DNA of 64,000 nt from positions 620,001-684,000 of the forward strand of contig NC_083370.1 in assembly GCF_029542785.1 (NCBI RefSeq), written 5' to 3'. Source of the DNA: Malassezia japonica. Lineage: Eukaryota; Basidiomycota; Malasseziomycetes; Malasseziales; Malasseziaceae. The stretch's first letter is position 1; each line of letters begins with the position of its first letter. Of this stretch, positions 22,308-33,787 are shown one piece after another. The translations under genes were made by a program, and so were the position numbers. The notes below the pieces were generated by a model. That model was given only the letters and a program-made list of their open reading frames with translations, had not been told where the DNA came from and made no database searches.

Positions 22308-24345
22308 ATGGGGGAGAAAGAGGCGGAGTCGAGCGCCGCGCCGGTGAGCCACGGTAAAGGGTACGTCGCCTGACTTATGCAGCACTGTGCAAATGCGGAA
22401 TCAGCCCGTGAAGCGCTACGATGGTGAGCCGCTGACGCGTGTCGACGTGCAGCATGCGATGCTGTGCTACTTATTCGCCGACACGCGCCGCGTCTTTACG
22501 AACCCCCGCGCCGGCCCCAGGGGTCCTGCGACGTCGACGTTTGTGAATGCGCTGGCGAACGATGCGCCGAGCGCCGAGGCGGACAAGGGGCTGGTCGCGA
22601 GCCAGCCGCCGGCCGTGCAGGTCGGTGTCGCGGCCGCGATCGGCGGCCCGTTTCCGACGTACGTCTGGCCGTACGGCCAGTCGGCCGGCTCGGCGCGCCG
22701 CAGCGACGAGACGGACGAAGAGCTCGCTGCGTGGCAGGACCGCCGCAAAGCGTACCTGCAGTGGCGCGATACCAACTACCCCGACTCGATCACGCCTTGC
22801 GCTGAGCTCGAGCAGCCGGACGAGACGTGGGCGCACCCCGGCGCAGAGAAGCTCACGTTCAAGGAGCTGTACCTCGAGGCGCTGATGAACAGCAGCAAGT
22901 GCACCAAGAGCATGCGCGAAAAGTGCCTGCTCGACGAGGAGTACGCAGAAGACTTTTCCAAGGTGTGCCTCCTCGTGAACGTCGGCCGCATCAATACGAC
23001 CCTCGCGTTCTACCCCGAGATGAAGACGATTCTGCGCTCGTACCACCCCGTACCATCGCTGCAAAAGTCGGACAATACGCGCCGCAACATGCAGGATGCG
23101 CCTCGCATGAAGTCGCTGCTCAAAGCAGTGCTGCTGCCGTACGAGCGTCCAGGGCCGCCGGGCGGCACCGCGACGGCGTCGGCGGCCGCGCGTCACACCC
23201 CGGGCGAGGACACGGAAGAGGTGCCGGGCGACATGTCAGAAATTGCACGCCGCCTGCGCCGCAACCGCGTGCCGCCGACGTCGGTCGTGACGCTCATCTT
23301 TCTCCTGACGCAGCAGGCGTCCGAAGTCACGTCGCTGCACTTTCCGCAGCCGTTCGACGTGCACTCGCTCTTCTTTCCCCAGGCGAGTAACCCGCTGTCG
23401 GCGCGGCAGCGTGCCGAGGCGTTCTTGTGGCTCGTCTACCACTACCTAGAAGGGCCCGCGGCCAAGGTGCCGGGCGAGCCGGGCACCGAGAACCCCTTTG
23501 ACGACGCATCGTCGGCGGAATCGCGCCGCGCCGCGCACGCCGCGTGGGAAGCGGGCGGACGTGTGCCCCTCTCTGAAACGCACCCGCTGTGGCGCGGCGT
23601 GCCGAATCCCGACTACACCCGCTGGAAGGAGGAGCACGAGGTGGGAAGCACCGACGAGGAGAAGAAAAAGGCGCGGCACCGCGCCGAGGCCGCTGGATCG
23701 TGCCCCGAGACCTACATGCACCGCGCTCTGATTCCCGCGCTGACACCTATTTCCCAGGAGGCGTTCGCCAAGGAAGATACCGACACGCCGGAGGAGATTG
23801 AATGGGGCAAGCAGATGCAGCAAGAGCGCGCTGCGTTCCTCGTGCGCTTCCAGGAGGAGGAGCAGGCCAAGGTCCTTGCACAGGGCGGCAGCCTCGAGGA
23901 CGAGGCGGCCGACGAGGCGAAGCCCAAGAAACGCATCCACCCCGGCACGCAGAGCTGCTACCCCCTTGCGAATATCCTCGCCAATGCCGCGGCGCAGGGC
24001 TCGAGCCAGGGCACCTACGGCCGCTCGGCGATTGGGTTCGTCAAGCGTGCGCGTCTCTCCTCACGCCAGACGCACAAGGACTCGCGCGAGTCGTCCGTGA
24101 TGCAGTCCGAAGGATCGATCGAGCACGCCGACGGGCGGCGCCAGCCTTCGCTCTGGGAGCTCCCGCTAGAAGAGCCGGCGCAGGCCACGCAGACCTCGCT
24201 GCTCGACGAGACGTGGCGTGCGATCCGCGCATCCAATGATACCGAGGTCGACGACGAGATCGACGAGCCCCACACGACTGGCGGCCTGGCAAGGATGCTG
24301 CTAGTCCTGCGCCGCCTCCGCGAGCTCCGCCAAGATAGCGAATAG
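22308..24345 (+). CDS. IES1: INO80 complex subunit Ies1-like
   Basis: Exons 22308-22360 and 22383-24345 (22-nt intron) encode 671 residues. The first exon supplies only MGEKEAESSAAPVSHGKG. The conserved part starts at once after it: VDVQHAMLCYLFADTRRVFTNP, followed by CTKSMREKCLLDEEYAEDF and VCLLVNVGRINTTLAFYPEM, matching Ies1 of the INO80 chromatin remodeller. The C-terminal half is charged and low in complexity. The intron is supported because it links an ATG in open context to the first conserved residues, in frame. It is divergent from the helicase gene with 66 bases between starts. Confidence 0.8.
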
Positions 24346-24383
24346 CAATTTCCCCGATTCCCGATTTGGGCCTTTTTAAAACC

Positions 24384-26180
24384 ATGCTCTTTGCGCCGGA
24401 CCGCGCACTGCTGCGACCGCAGTTTGAGGCGTATCGCCTCGTGCCGGGCGATGTGCCGAAGCAACATACGTTTGCTTTGCCGACCAAGGCAGCGGCCCCA
24501 GGCAACGATGCATCGCTGGGGTACAAAGAGCTAAAGGCCCGTGCGATGCACGGCGCACTGACGATCGTGCCGGGCGACCGCGCGGTGTGTGCGTACGTCG
24601 ACGCGGAGGGGTACGTGACACTCGCGGCGCTCGACGATGCGCTCAAGGTAGAGCGCGTGCACCGTGTGCAGAGCACGCAGTCCGCGTCGATCCTCGCAGT
24701 CGACGCACAGACCGTGGCGGTGTGCGACGGGCCGGTGCTGAGCCTATTGACGCTCTCTGCGGACTCGCTCGAGGCGCGCGTGCACACGCATCCTCTTCCG
24801 GAATTGCCTGTGCCTGAAAGCGAGACGGCGCTGCCGTGGCGCATCGTAGCAGCCGCCGACCAGCACGTCTTGCTGGAACGTGCACGCCGCGCCTCGAAAA
24901 GCGGCCCTGTGCACGCAGGCCTCGGCGCGTCGTCGGGTGCGGGGCATCATACGCAGACGCAGACATCGTTTGATGTCGCACTTGTGCGCTACGACACGTC
25001 TGTGCACCTCGTCTGGCACTTGACGGGAGACGAGCCGGTGAGTGCGGCGCTTATCGGCGAGACGACGCTGCTTGGGGCAGAAGCGCCGTTTGGCGCATCT
25101 GCCCCGCCGCCTGCAGCTCCTGCGCCTGCTTCCAAACCCGGAAAGACGCCGCCTTATTCGTGGACACAGACGGACGACACTGTGACGGTCGCGTTTGCGC
25201 TGCCCGCGACGCTCACCAAGCACGAAATCCGTGTGCACTTTTCGCGCAAAGGCGCGAGCATCGGCCTGGCCTTGCGCGAGGCACACATCACTGAACTGGG
25301 CGAAGAGCCGGCGCATGCCGATACCGAGGCAGCACTCCGCCAAGGAACCTACGAATCGCGGGCGCTATGGGGCGAGATTGACGTCGCTACAAGTCTCTGG
25401 ACGTGGGAACATGTACAGACGCGCACGGCCGGCGAGACGCACGTCACGGGCCTCCTTACGCTGCATATCGCCAAGGCGCACGAAGGAACGCGGTGGTCAA
25501 GCGTGTTTGAGGGCGACGACAGCGTCAGCGAGACGCTCGATCCCAGCGAGCTCCTTACAATGCTCGAAGGACTCGAAAAGTATACCGAGAACCCCGGCGC
25601 AGGCACCTCGAGCCTCTTGCAGGATGGACTCGAAGAGGAGGACGAACTGGCCGGCACGCGCCTCGTATTTACTGCAGTGCACGCCGACGGCACCACGTCG
25701 CAGAGCGCGCCGGCGGATGCGGGCATGCTCCTTGCGCGTACTGCGCCGTCCAACGTCCCCGACGCACGCCTCTTGCTCAAGTACGATGTCGACGGCCTGC
25801 TGTTTGCCCCTCCGAAACCCTTGGCCCTCGCGCCGTGGGAGCATACCGAGACTGCCCCGGCAATTAGCTATGTCCTCGCGTCAAAGCGCGACGCACATCC
25901 TGTCTATGTGCACCGCGCGCCGGGCGCAGCCTCTTCGACCGTCCTGGCAATTGAGCCGCGCATGGGAGGCTCGCGTGCCTCGCTCACACACAACGTGTTT
26001 GTATACCGCGCCGCTCCCAATGCCAAGTACGGCGAGAGCCGCGTGTTTCGTCTGGGGCACGACGACCAGCCAACCGGCCCCGTACTGGGCGCAGGCGTCG
26101 TGTCGGCTAGCGGCGCATCTCGTCTAATGTGCCTGTGTGAATCGACGCTGCATATTGTCGACAATGCCCTATTTACGTAG
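24384..26180 (+). CDS. NUDCD1: NudC-domain protein, NUDCD1-like
   Basis: The intronless gene encodes 598 residues. A CS (p23-like) domain lies near residues 258-305 (YSWTQTDDTVTVAFALP, then IRVHFSRKGASIGL), flanked by beta-rich segments that could form the propeller-like halves of NUDCD1. The family acts as a co-chaperone for beta-propeller clients. The first ATG downstream of the IES1 stop is used, 38 bases after it. The last 12 bases overlap the 3' end of the convergent HNT3 gene. The long Thr/Ala-rich loops look specific to this lineage. Confidence 0.7.
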   Translation: MLFAPDRALLRPQFEAYRLVPGDVPKQHTFALPTKAAAPGNDASLGYKELKARAMHGALTIVPGDRAVCAYVDAEGYVTLAALDDALKVERVHRVQSTQSASILAVDAQTVAVCDGPVLSLLTLSADSLEARVHTHPLPELPVPESETALPWRIVAAADQHVLLERARRASKSGPVHAGLGASSGAGHHTQTQTSFDVALVRYDTSVHLVWHLTGDEPVSAALIGETTLLGAEAPFGASAPPPAAPAPASKPGKTPPYSWTQTDDTVTVAFALPATLTKHEIRVHFSRKGASIGLALREAHITELGEEPAHADTEAALRQGTYESRALWGEIDVATSLWTWEHVQTRTAGETHVTGLLTLHIAKAHEGTRWSSVFEGDDSVSETLDPSELLTMLEGLEKYTENPGAGTSSLLQDGLEEEDELAGTRLVFTAVHADGTTSQSAPADAGMLLARTAPSNVPDARLLLKYDVDGLLFAPPKPLALAPWEHTETAPAISYVLASKRDAHPVYVHRAPGAASSTVLAIEPRMGGSRASLTHNVFVYRAAPNAKYGESRVFRLGHDDQPTGPVLGAGVVSASGASRLMCLCESTLHIVDNALFT

Positions 26181-27051
26181 CCGCTGCGCATCGACGGTAG
26201 CACGCCACCGTTCCTCGAGGTCCTGCTTCAGTGCAGGCATCACTTTGAACGTATTTTTGTCGTCGAGATCGACAAGTGGCCCCTTGAGGATGTCGTGGTA
26301 GTGTGCCTCGGGATGCGGCAGGGCCCTGGCGCCGTCTTTGGCAAGCTCTTGCGCTTGCTCCAATGGAAGCCAGTAGCCAGCCGTCGGGTGAAAGGAGAGA
26401 TAGTGCTGCGTCAGCAAAGCGACGTACTTTCTTGTGCTTGAGACGGTCTGACACGAGGTCGCTCGAGATCACCTGAGTCAGTCGCACGACGTACGTGCAG
26501 ATGCAGGTGGTGCATCGAAGGAATCGAGTGGAATCCGCAGCGCACGTCCCAAGTGGCTCCTGTCCCTTGGCCATCTTTTGCATAGTCGCATTCGCCCGGC
26601 GTCTCGGGAATGGCAAGCCGTTGCATCGACTCGTGGATACGGTCGATCAACTGTGTCAGGGGAACAACGTACCCGCTTGCTTGCTTTCTCGAGGCACTCG
26701 AGCACAAACGCGGCATGCCGGCTCGCCAGCAACGTACTGACCGAGTCAAGCTCGCGCGCATGGATCTGTACTCTCCGCCGCTTGCCATTCTCAAGCACCT
26801 CTTCGCGGTACAGCGGCAGGCGGGGTACAATGAGAAAATGAAATTGCGCTTTGGGGTAGCCATCGTAGACCGTATAAGTATGTGCATCCGAATCAATCAG
26901 GACACTTTCAGGCAGCGCGGCCTACATTAGTGCGTGTACCTACCTCGTCTGTCTTGGCAATCTGCTTCAGCGCATCCGACCACCGCCCCGTGCCCAGCGT
27001 CCAGGGGCGTGTATGCCGCGCAAGCTGCAGGGGGGCCCATGCACGCGCCAT
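26169..27051 (-). CDS. HNT3: aprataxin-like HIT-family DNA deadenylase
   Basis: Five exons (27051-26944, 26921-26673, 26650-26495, 26472-26428, 26405-26169), with four 22-nt introns, encode 264 residues. The HIT motif HLHLHVI is split by the third intron and only appears after splicing; GFHSIPSMHHLHLH and SDRLKHKKHYLSFHP are aprataxin features. Aprataxins remove AMP left on 5' DNA ends by aborted ligation. The usual C-terminal zinc finger is degenerate: the region FKVMPALKQDLEERW aligns with its helix, but the cysteines are absent. The gene starts about 100 bases from the next, divergent gene. Confidence 0.88.
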
Positions 27052-27153
27052 CGTGAACGCACGGATCGGTTTTGCACGTGACGTACGCGACGCGTCCAGG
27101 GCGTTGTTGATTTCGCAGGCCAATCAGGCGCTGCTAGACCCTGTCAGTCCACG

Positions 27154-28346
27154 ATGCGTACTCGCCAAGCGAGCCGCGCGGACCCGCCGCAGCATGCTGC
27201 TGATACCTTTTCTGACGCGCGCAAGGACACGGCTCCGGTAAGGCGCTCGCGACGCATCGCCGCGCGCGAGAATGAACCGCTCCCCCCTCACTATACCCCC
27301 CGCCGGCGCCCAAGCTCGATGCGTCGCCGAAACAGTTTGATGGGCCGCAGGCGACATGGGTCACGGACGAGCGGGAACACACAAGAGTGCCGGCATCGCC
27401 CCGTGGCGAGGCGCCGGAGCCACACCGGCCCGCTCCTTTGCGTGCACACGCGCTGCATTCCATGCCGCAGGACGGCGGCGTAGCGGGCATCGGCATTTCT
27501 TTTCCGCTGACCCCAAAAGCGAAGCGCAGCCATGCACGAAATTTGTCTGAAGCAACTCGCAGGGATGTCGAAGCGCGTGGTATGTCGTCTGCGAGGAGCA
27601 GCCCCAACCTTGCGGTGGACGATGAATGGGCGTCTCCTGTGGACGCTGCCAAAGTGCCCGATGCGCCTCACCTGGGGCCCCTGGAGCGCGGAACGTTTTC
27701 GCCAACGCGTCTGCCTGAGCCGGTGAGCAAGCTGGTGGAGAAAACACACCCCGATGCGGACGTGCCGAAACGGCGCGCGTCGAACTACGACATGTCTAGG
27801 ACGCACACGATGCGTCGCGAAATGGCCATCGTACTGGACTCGCTTGAAAAGATGCCCAAGGATGACCAGCTTGCAGGTCTTGGGATCGTTATGGCGAATA
27901 CCAAGTCGGAAAAGCGTACAGACGACATGTCGGCCGTGCTGGAGGATATGCAGCATCTCTCGCTCAAGAACAAGGGCGAGCCGAAGCGCAAGGTGTTTGG
28001 CGAGCGCAGTCTCAATGCCCAACTGTCTGCCATGAGCGTGTCTGAAAAAGAGTCCAAGACGACATCGCTCGGAAAGGAGATTGGCAAAGGGGGCTCCGTG
28101 GCATGGCCGCCGCACCGAAGCGTCCTCGATGAAAACGGGAAGCCGGTGGCTTATAAGGCCCCGACGAAGCGGTACACCATTCCCCCGGTGCGCAAGCCAC
28201 GGAGCAGTGTCGCAGCGCCGCAAGTGATGCACAACCGGACCTCGTTTGCCGTGTCGTGCAGTTTCGCACGACCTGCACCGCAAGCGCCAAGTGCGGCTGG
28301 AGACGTGCACAAACCAATTGCCCGTCCTTCCGTCCCACTTCGTTAA
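27154..28346 (+). CDS. hypothetical basic protein, exon structure uncertain
   Basis: The main frame runs to the TAA at 28344-28346 and is rich in Ser, Lys, Arg and Pro (MSSARSSPNLAVDDEWASP, KRKVFGERSLNAQL). I do not recognise it. The frame has no ATG near its left end, while an ATG at 27154 opens a different frame. A candidate intron at 27238-27314 (GTAAGG to CAAG, with CTCAC inside) would join them in phase after 28 codons. At 77 nt it would be far longer than the others in the window, so the 5' end is doubtful. Other start options are internal ATGs near 27460. It is the last core-type gene before the AT-rich array. Confidence 0.55.
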
Positions 28347-28403
28347 TGCATGTACCATGTAGATGATATACCTTGTTACCTATTGCAGCTGCGAACAAAC
28401 ATG

Positions 28404-30672
28404 TTATGAAGTTTGTATAGCGTTACCCGAGGTAGGGGCAGCCTCGAGTGTGCTTGTCTCTTTTTTTTCTGGTGCAGGACCGTAAAATCCGTATTGAAAG
28501 AATTGTTCCCGAGGAACACGTATCTTGTAGACATCCCAACAACAGTAAGAGCGTATCTGATCATGTCAGCTAGCACAACCATACTTACCCCCTCAACCCG
28601 TCCTCCACATTGACACAGGGCTTCGACAACATCCGGGTGATCCGAGGTTATTTCGCGATAAATGCTCATAACGAGTTTATCAGTGATAAAAATGAACTGT
28701 AATTAGCAAAATGTCCTCTCACGTACGTGGATCAAGCTTCGATAAAGCACAAGTTGCTCTTGTTTAGTTGGCGGTTTGTCTTCGACTTCGTCAACGTGAA
28801 ATGATTTCGTATCATGCTTTTTTTTATAGCAGTCGTCTCTGTTCGTACCACAAATGCTAGCACTTGCAAAGGGAATATTATCCCATTCACAAACCAGGGG
28901 GAGAGGCGAAGGAAGATTGCTAGAGTAGATACCGTCCGCTGACACTGGCTCGCCTTCATAGTCCATTAGTCGAAAAGTCAGGACTTTCCCGGCTTCGGGG
29001 ATAAACCGTCGATATATTGTCGAGCCTCCTTCTTTGCCACCCCAGTCCAAATTGTCTTGATACAATGTGCATTCGTTGAGTTCCTGCTCAAGCTCTTGAT
29101 TACGAGCAATAAAAACAGATAACCTGCTAACGTCGCCCTTCTTCACGACCGGAGTCCACTTTCTTGCGCCAAATGGGCCTGCCCCTTGCCAAAATCGAGC
29201 ACGCGACAAATAAACGTGCACATCTCCGTTTCGTTTATCGAAGAGAAAAGGTGCATCGAAACTGTCCCGAGTTATAGTACTTGATATCAACGGTGTATTC
29301 CTGAAACAAACAACCATAAATATCAAGCCTGAACGTTCCCGGAAGGACTGTATTTGATTTTGATGAGAAGGTATATTTGAAGGACGTTAGGCCTGAGGGC
29401 ATTTCAGACTTGAAACTGTAGTGAGATTTCGAGTCCATGATTTCATGACCACATTCCTCTTCGAATGACGTAGTGCAAGCGATATATGGACGACCACTGG
29501 GAAAATATTCAAGGAATGCTGGCTTTGAAAATTCAATTAATACTTGAGGCTTTTCAAACGATCCAAACGACTGTAAAGAGTTAGCCAACTTCACTTACTT
29601 TGCTTATATGCCCACCCGACATACACATGCACTTGATTAATGACAAGTCTAGTACGCTTGAAGTAGACACAACACTTGTGGAAGAAGGATTCAGTAAAAA
29701 CACCATATGTAGGAGTGAATGCAATGCAATTAGAACGTCTCGTGTATTTTCTTCATGGGCTTCATCAAAATAAATTTGAAAAACAACTTGTCCTTCAATT
29801 TTAAGATCATTGAAGCTAGGATGGTTGCGATAGTCGATTAAATCGACACAAACAAAGGGAACTCCGTTTAGCTCTCCAATAATTGTCGTATGGCAATAAG
29901 GACTACTCGGTCTCCCACATTGCTCAAGGATTTCACGATCATTGTCGGGGTGGACAAATCGGTATAATAACATGCATTTTGTCTCTGGGATAAACCGACG
30001 ATATACGATTTTACCCAAACCCTTTGACTTGATAGTGTCTGACTCCTTTTCAAAGTGGTTTTGATTTGCCTCGTTTGCCCTAGTAGAGCAAATCAAAGAT
30101 TCAAAAGATAGTCGCGTTGTAGAGATCAACTCGGTATCTGGAATCCAGGCATTGAGTTTATCAGGCCCACCCCACATCCAAAATTCAGGCCCACAAACGC
30201 CACCAGCTTTGTACTTATCATATTCAAAATCGTTGTATTGATAAGTCCATAACCGTTGCTTTAAATAAACAGATTGCCTCATGCAGTGAGAATTGTGGCT
30301 TGTGTTTCGAAACAAGAAATCAAAACCCTTTTGGCCAGGCCATAGAGTGAAAAAGACGTAAAAAAGTGTCCACATATGTCTTGGCGTCAATAGGTCAGGT
30401 TCGGGCCCCTCTAATAATTATGCGATTGCACGATAACAATGGGATTCTGTCCCCTCGGCATTTCCATTTTCGTCAGGGTACGGAAGATAAGGAGCAACAA
30501 CTCGTATTTTTATGCCGCGCGGCAGAGCAAAGGCACCAGTTACTTTCGTCTCAGGCGATACCAGATGCACCACACGTTTTCCAAAGTCAACTCCCTGGTG
30601 CTCGACTTTGATATCGAGTTCAGTGCAGGTGCGATGCGCAAGGGATAGGACCCATTAGGTCAATCTCTCCAT
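28404..30672 (-). pseudogene. broken two-domain siderophore-acyltransferase-like gene
   Basis: This is the most distal unit of the array and the closest relative of the 30854-33501 gene, with the same fused layout: a first domain, a 28-nt intron at 29571-29598, then a second domain. It carries TAA codons at 30655-30657 and 30418-30420, and the second domain has lost roughly 350-360 bases near 29272-29280 with a shift of frame. The tail is still well preserved, with introns of 30 and 32 nt and the end peptide REQFFQYGFYGPAP. Such intact 3' structure beside several lesions points to recent loss. Confidence 0.72.
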
Positions 30673-30690
30673 CTGGGTAGCCAAATGCGA

Positions 30691-30775
30691 AGGAGAAAAT
30701 AGTGTTGGAAGGGTCGAGTCACCGAGTGGCAACTTGGGCCGACGATAAATTTAATTACTAAAGCTTCATTTAGGT
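30691..30775. repeat. array upstream element, copy 1
   Basis: About 90 bases just upstream of the broken distal gene match 33663-33757. The core shared words are CACCGAGTGGC and GATAAATTTAATTAC. The match probably dates from unit duplication; retention of a TAATTA-containing core could mean a promoter role. Confidence 0.55.
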
Positions 30776-30853
30776 GATATTTACTTGCACGTGGTTAATT
30801 TAAACTACTCTTGACTTCCATCCGGTGAGCGACGGATAAGTATATCATGAGGG

Positions 30854-33501
30854 TTACTTGCTATAGTTTGGGGTTGCGGCAAATACGAGCGGGCTTGATT
30901 CTTTGTACTCCAGATTTGGTACAGGTCCATAAAAGCCGTATTGGAAAAAGTTTAAACGGGAGATATGAGTCTCAAAGTGTTCATGACAACAATCTGCACT
31001 AATCTAGACAAGTCAGTTAAAATAATTATACGTACCCACTCAACACATCCACCACATTGACCTAAGGATTCGACAATATCCGGGAAGTCGGTGCTTACCT
31101 CGTTATGAATATACATAACGCGGTCGTCAGTGATAAAAATGAACTGGTATTAGCAAAACGCATGTCACGTACGTGGATCAAGCTTCGATAGAACATAAGT
31201 CGCTCATTTGTAGTGGGTGGTTTGTCCTTGGGTTCATCAACGCGAAATGATTTCGTATCATTCTCTTTATTGCACTCTCTTGCGGTATGAACATGTGCAC
31301 GCACAAAGGGAATGCCGTCCCATTCACAGATAAGAGGGACAGACTCAGGGAATCTGTTGAAGTAGATACTGTCCGCCGAAAAGATTTCGCGTTTATAGTC
31401 TTTCAGCCGAAAAGTCAAGACTTTTCCGACTTCAGGAATGAAACGTCGATACATTATCAAGCCTTCCTTTCCGACCCAATGAGGAATGCCTCGATGGAAT
31501 GTGGATTCCCCAACGCCTAGTTCAGGTCCCTGCTCCTCAGAAGCTGAAACACAAAACCAAGGAAAGTTACCCTTTCTCAGCATCGGGATCCATTTTTTCG
31601 CGTTAAATGGGCCCACCCCTTGCCAAAATTGAGCGCGAGATAAATAAACGTGGCGATCGCAAGTGTCTTCACCGAACAGTAAAGAGAGTCCGAAATCGTC
31701 CCGAGGTAACTCCTTTCGAGCCAGCCCAGAGCCGAGGAGTGGCACGATCCAGGAGTTTTGTGTTAGTGCTTCTTTCGTGTCCAATGTAATATATTCGTGG
31801 TGAGGCCACAAAGTAAACAGAATGTAACAATACGTCCATATACGTTTCATCACTAGCCGTGGTCCTGAATCATTGCTGACCAGCTCAACAATCGGAATCC
31901 GCTTTGTATTAGCAAGAGGTACTTTTAGAGATCTGTCTTGACCTGACTCTTTTGAGGCTGGGTTATGCACTCTAATGGTTAGTTCAGAGTCATCTGTAAT
32001 GTTTGTTTCGTTTTTCGTATGTTTTGATGAAAGAGTTATGCGGTAACGCGCATAATCTTGGCCATGGTCCATAATGTCAACTGTATATTGCTCAAATGCA
32101 CAACCGTGAATATCAAGCCGGTAATTTCCCGGCAGGATTGCATTGGAGTTTGAAGAAAAGGAATATTTGAAGGATGTTAGATCCGATGGCATCACAGCAC
32201 TGTAACTGTAATGAGATCTCGGGTCCTTGTCTTTGTGATGACAAAAGCCTTCCCATGATGTTGTGCAGGCGATATATGGGGTTCCACTAGGGAAAAATGT
32301 AAGATATGCATCTCTTGAAAACTCAATTAATACTTGAGGCTCATCAAGCGATCCGAAAGACTGAAGATGGTGAGCCATTTTTACTTACTTTACTTATATT
32401 TCCACCCGACATACACATCCATTTGATTAAGGTCAAATCTAGAGCGCCGGTGATCGCCACAACACTTCTAGAGGAAGGGTCCAGCAAAAATAGCATGTGG
32501 AGAAGTGACTGTAGGGCAATTAGGATGTCTCGTGCATTTTCTTGATACTTTTCAATATAGTAAATTTGAAAAGCAACTTGACCTTCAATTCCCAGATCAT
32601 TGAAACTAGGCGCGCTGCGATAATCATTTAAGACGACACAACCAAAGGGAATATCGCTTAGCTCTCCAATAATTTTCGTGTGACAATAAGGGCTACACGG
32701 CTTCCCACACTGCTCAAGAGTTTCATGGTCCTTTTCGGGGTGAAAACTTCGGTAAATTAACATAGATTTAGTCTCCGGGATAAAGCGATGGTATATAACT
32801 TTTCCAAAGTCACTTGATTTTTGAATGTTTTGTTCATTCTTGGAATGACGTCTGTTTCGCTTGTTTAGTTTTCCGGGACCAGTTAATGGCTCATAAGGTG
32901 ATCGTGCTGTAGAAATTAGGCTAGTATCAGGAATCCAGGCATTGGTATTGTCTGGACCACCACACATCCAAAACGATGGCGAATTAACACCACCAACTTC
33001 ATATTGCTCATCATAGTCATAGTTGTTAAATTCAGCACTCCAAATCCTTTGCTTTAGAAAAAAGAACTGCCCCATGCATCGGATATTATGTTTTGTATTT
33101 GGGAGACAGAAATCAAAGTGCTTTTGGCCAGGCCACAGAGTAAAAAATACATAAAATAGAACCCATGCATGTCTAGGCGTCAATAGAACAGGTCCAGACT
33201 CTTCTATTAGCCATACGATCGCACGATCGCAGTGCACTCCTGTTTCCTGTACATTTCCATATTCGTCAGGGTATTCAAGGTAGGGAGCAAGTATTCGTAA
33301 TCTTATGCCACGCGGCAGGGCAAAGGCGCCCACGACCTTTGTCTCGGGTGTTACCAGGTGCACCAAACGGCCTCCAAAGTCATACCCTTGGTGCTCGACC
33401 TTTATGTCTAGTTCAGTACAAGTCCCAATGTGCAATGGGTAACGACCTTGAGGCACGTCAGTCAATCTCTCAATCACGGGGGGGTGGGGGGTGGGTGGCA
33501 T
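30854..33501 (-). CDS. fused two-domain siderophore-acyltransferase-like protein
   Basis: Four exons (33501-32389, 32360-31173, 31143-31036, 31003-30854), with introns of 28, 29 and 32 nt all in phase 0, give 852 residues. Residues 1-385 resemble one SidF-type acyltransferase and 386-852 a second. Each half keeps the scaffold words FTLWP, FW(M/Q)..G, YHRFIPE or YRRFIPE, and GELSDIPFG or CEWDGIPFV. The acyl-transfer segment of the parent (GFHALVGEEKFRG) is missing from both halves. The first half ends like a full protein (YLTFFPSG) but has no stop, so two adjacent genes appear to have fused. Function is unknown; catalysis is doubtful. Confidence 0.78.
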
Positions 33502-33662
33502 GGCTAGATTGATGTCTTTATTGTTAAATTCGCCACCAAGGATACTTCCGACGGATGAATTTGATTACTAAAACTTATGTGAGGTTTTGTTCATAGTCGC
33601 ACCGATTCAAACCGGCAACGGTAGACTGGTTGGCAGGACTCGCCTTCGTATTTTCTGAGAAG

Positions 33663-33757
33663 TCAAATGCAAAGGATAGAGCAGTAATGGCAACATCGAA
33701 TCACCGAGTGGCGACTTGGTCACCGGATAAATTTAATTACAAATGTTTCATTTTGGA
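33663..33757. repeat. array upstream element, copy 2
   Basis: This partner of the element at 30691-30775 lies between the stop of the 33788-35101 gene and the start of the 30854-33501 gene. A shorter echo (GAATTTGATTACTAAAAC) occurs near 33558. Confidence 0.5.
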
Positions 33758-33787
33758 TGTATTGGCATAATGCATCGTTCATTTATA

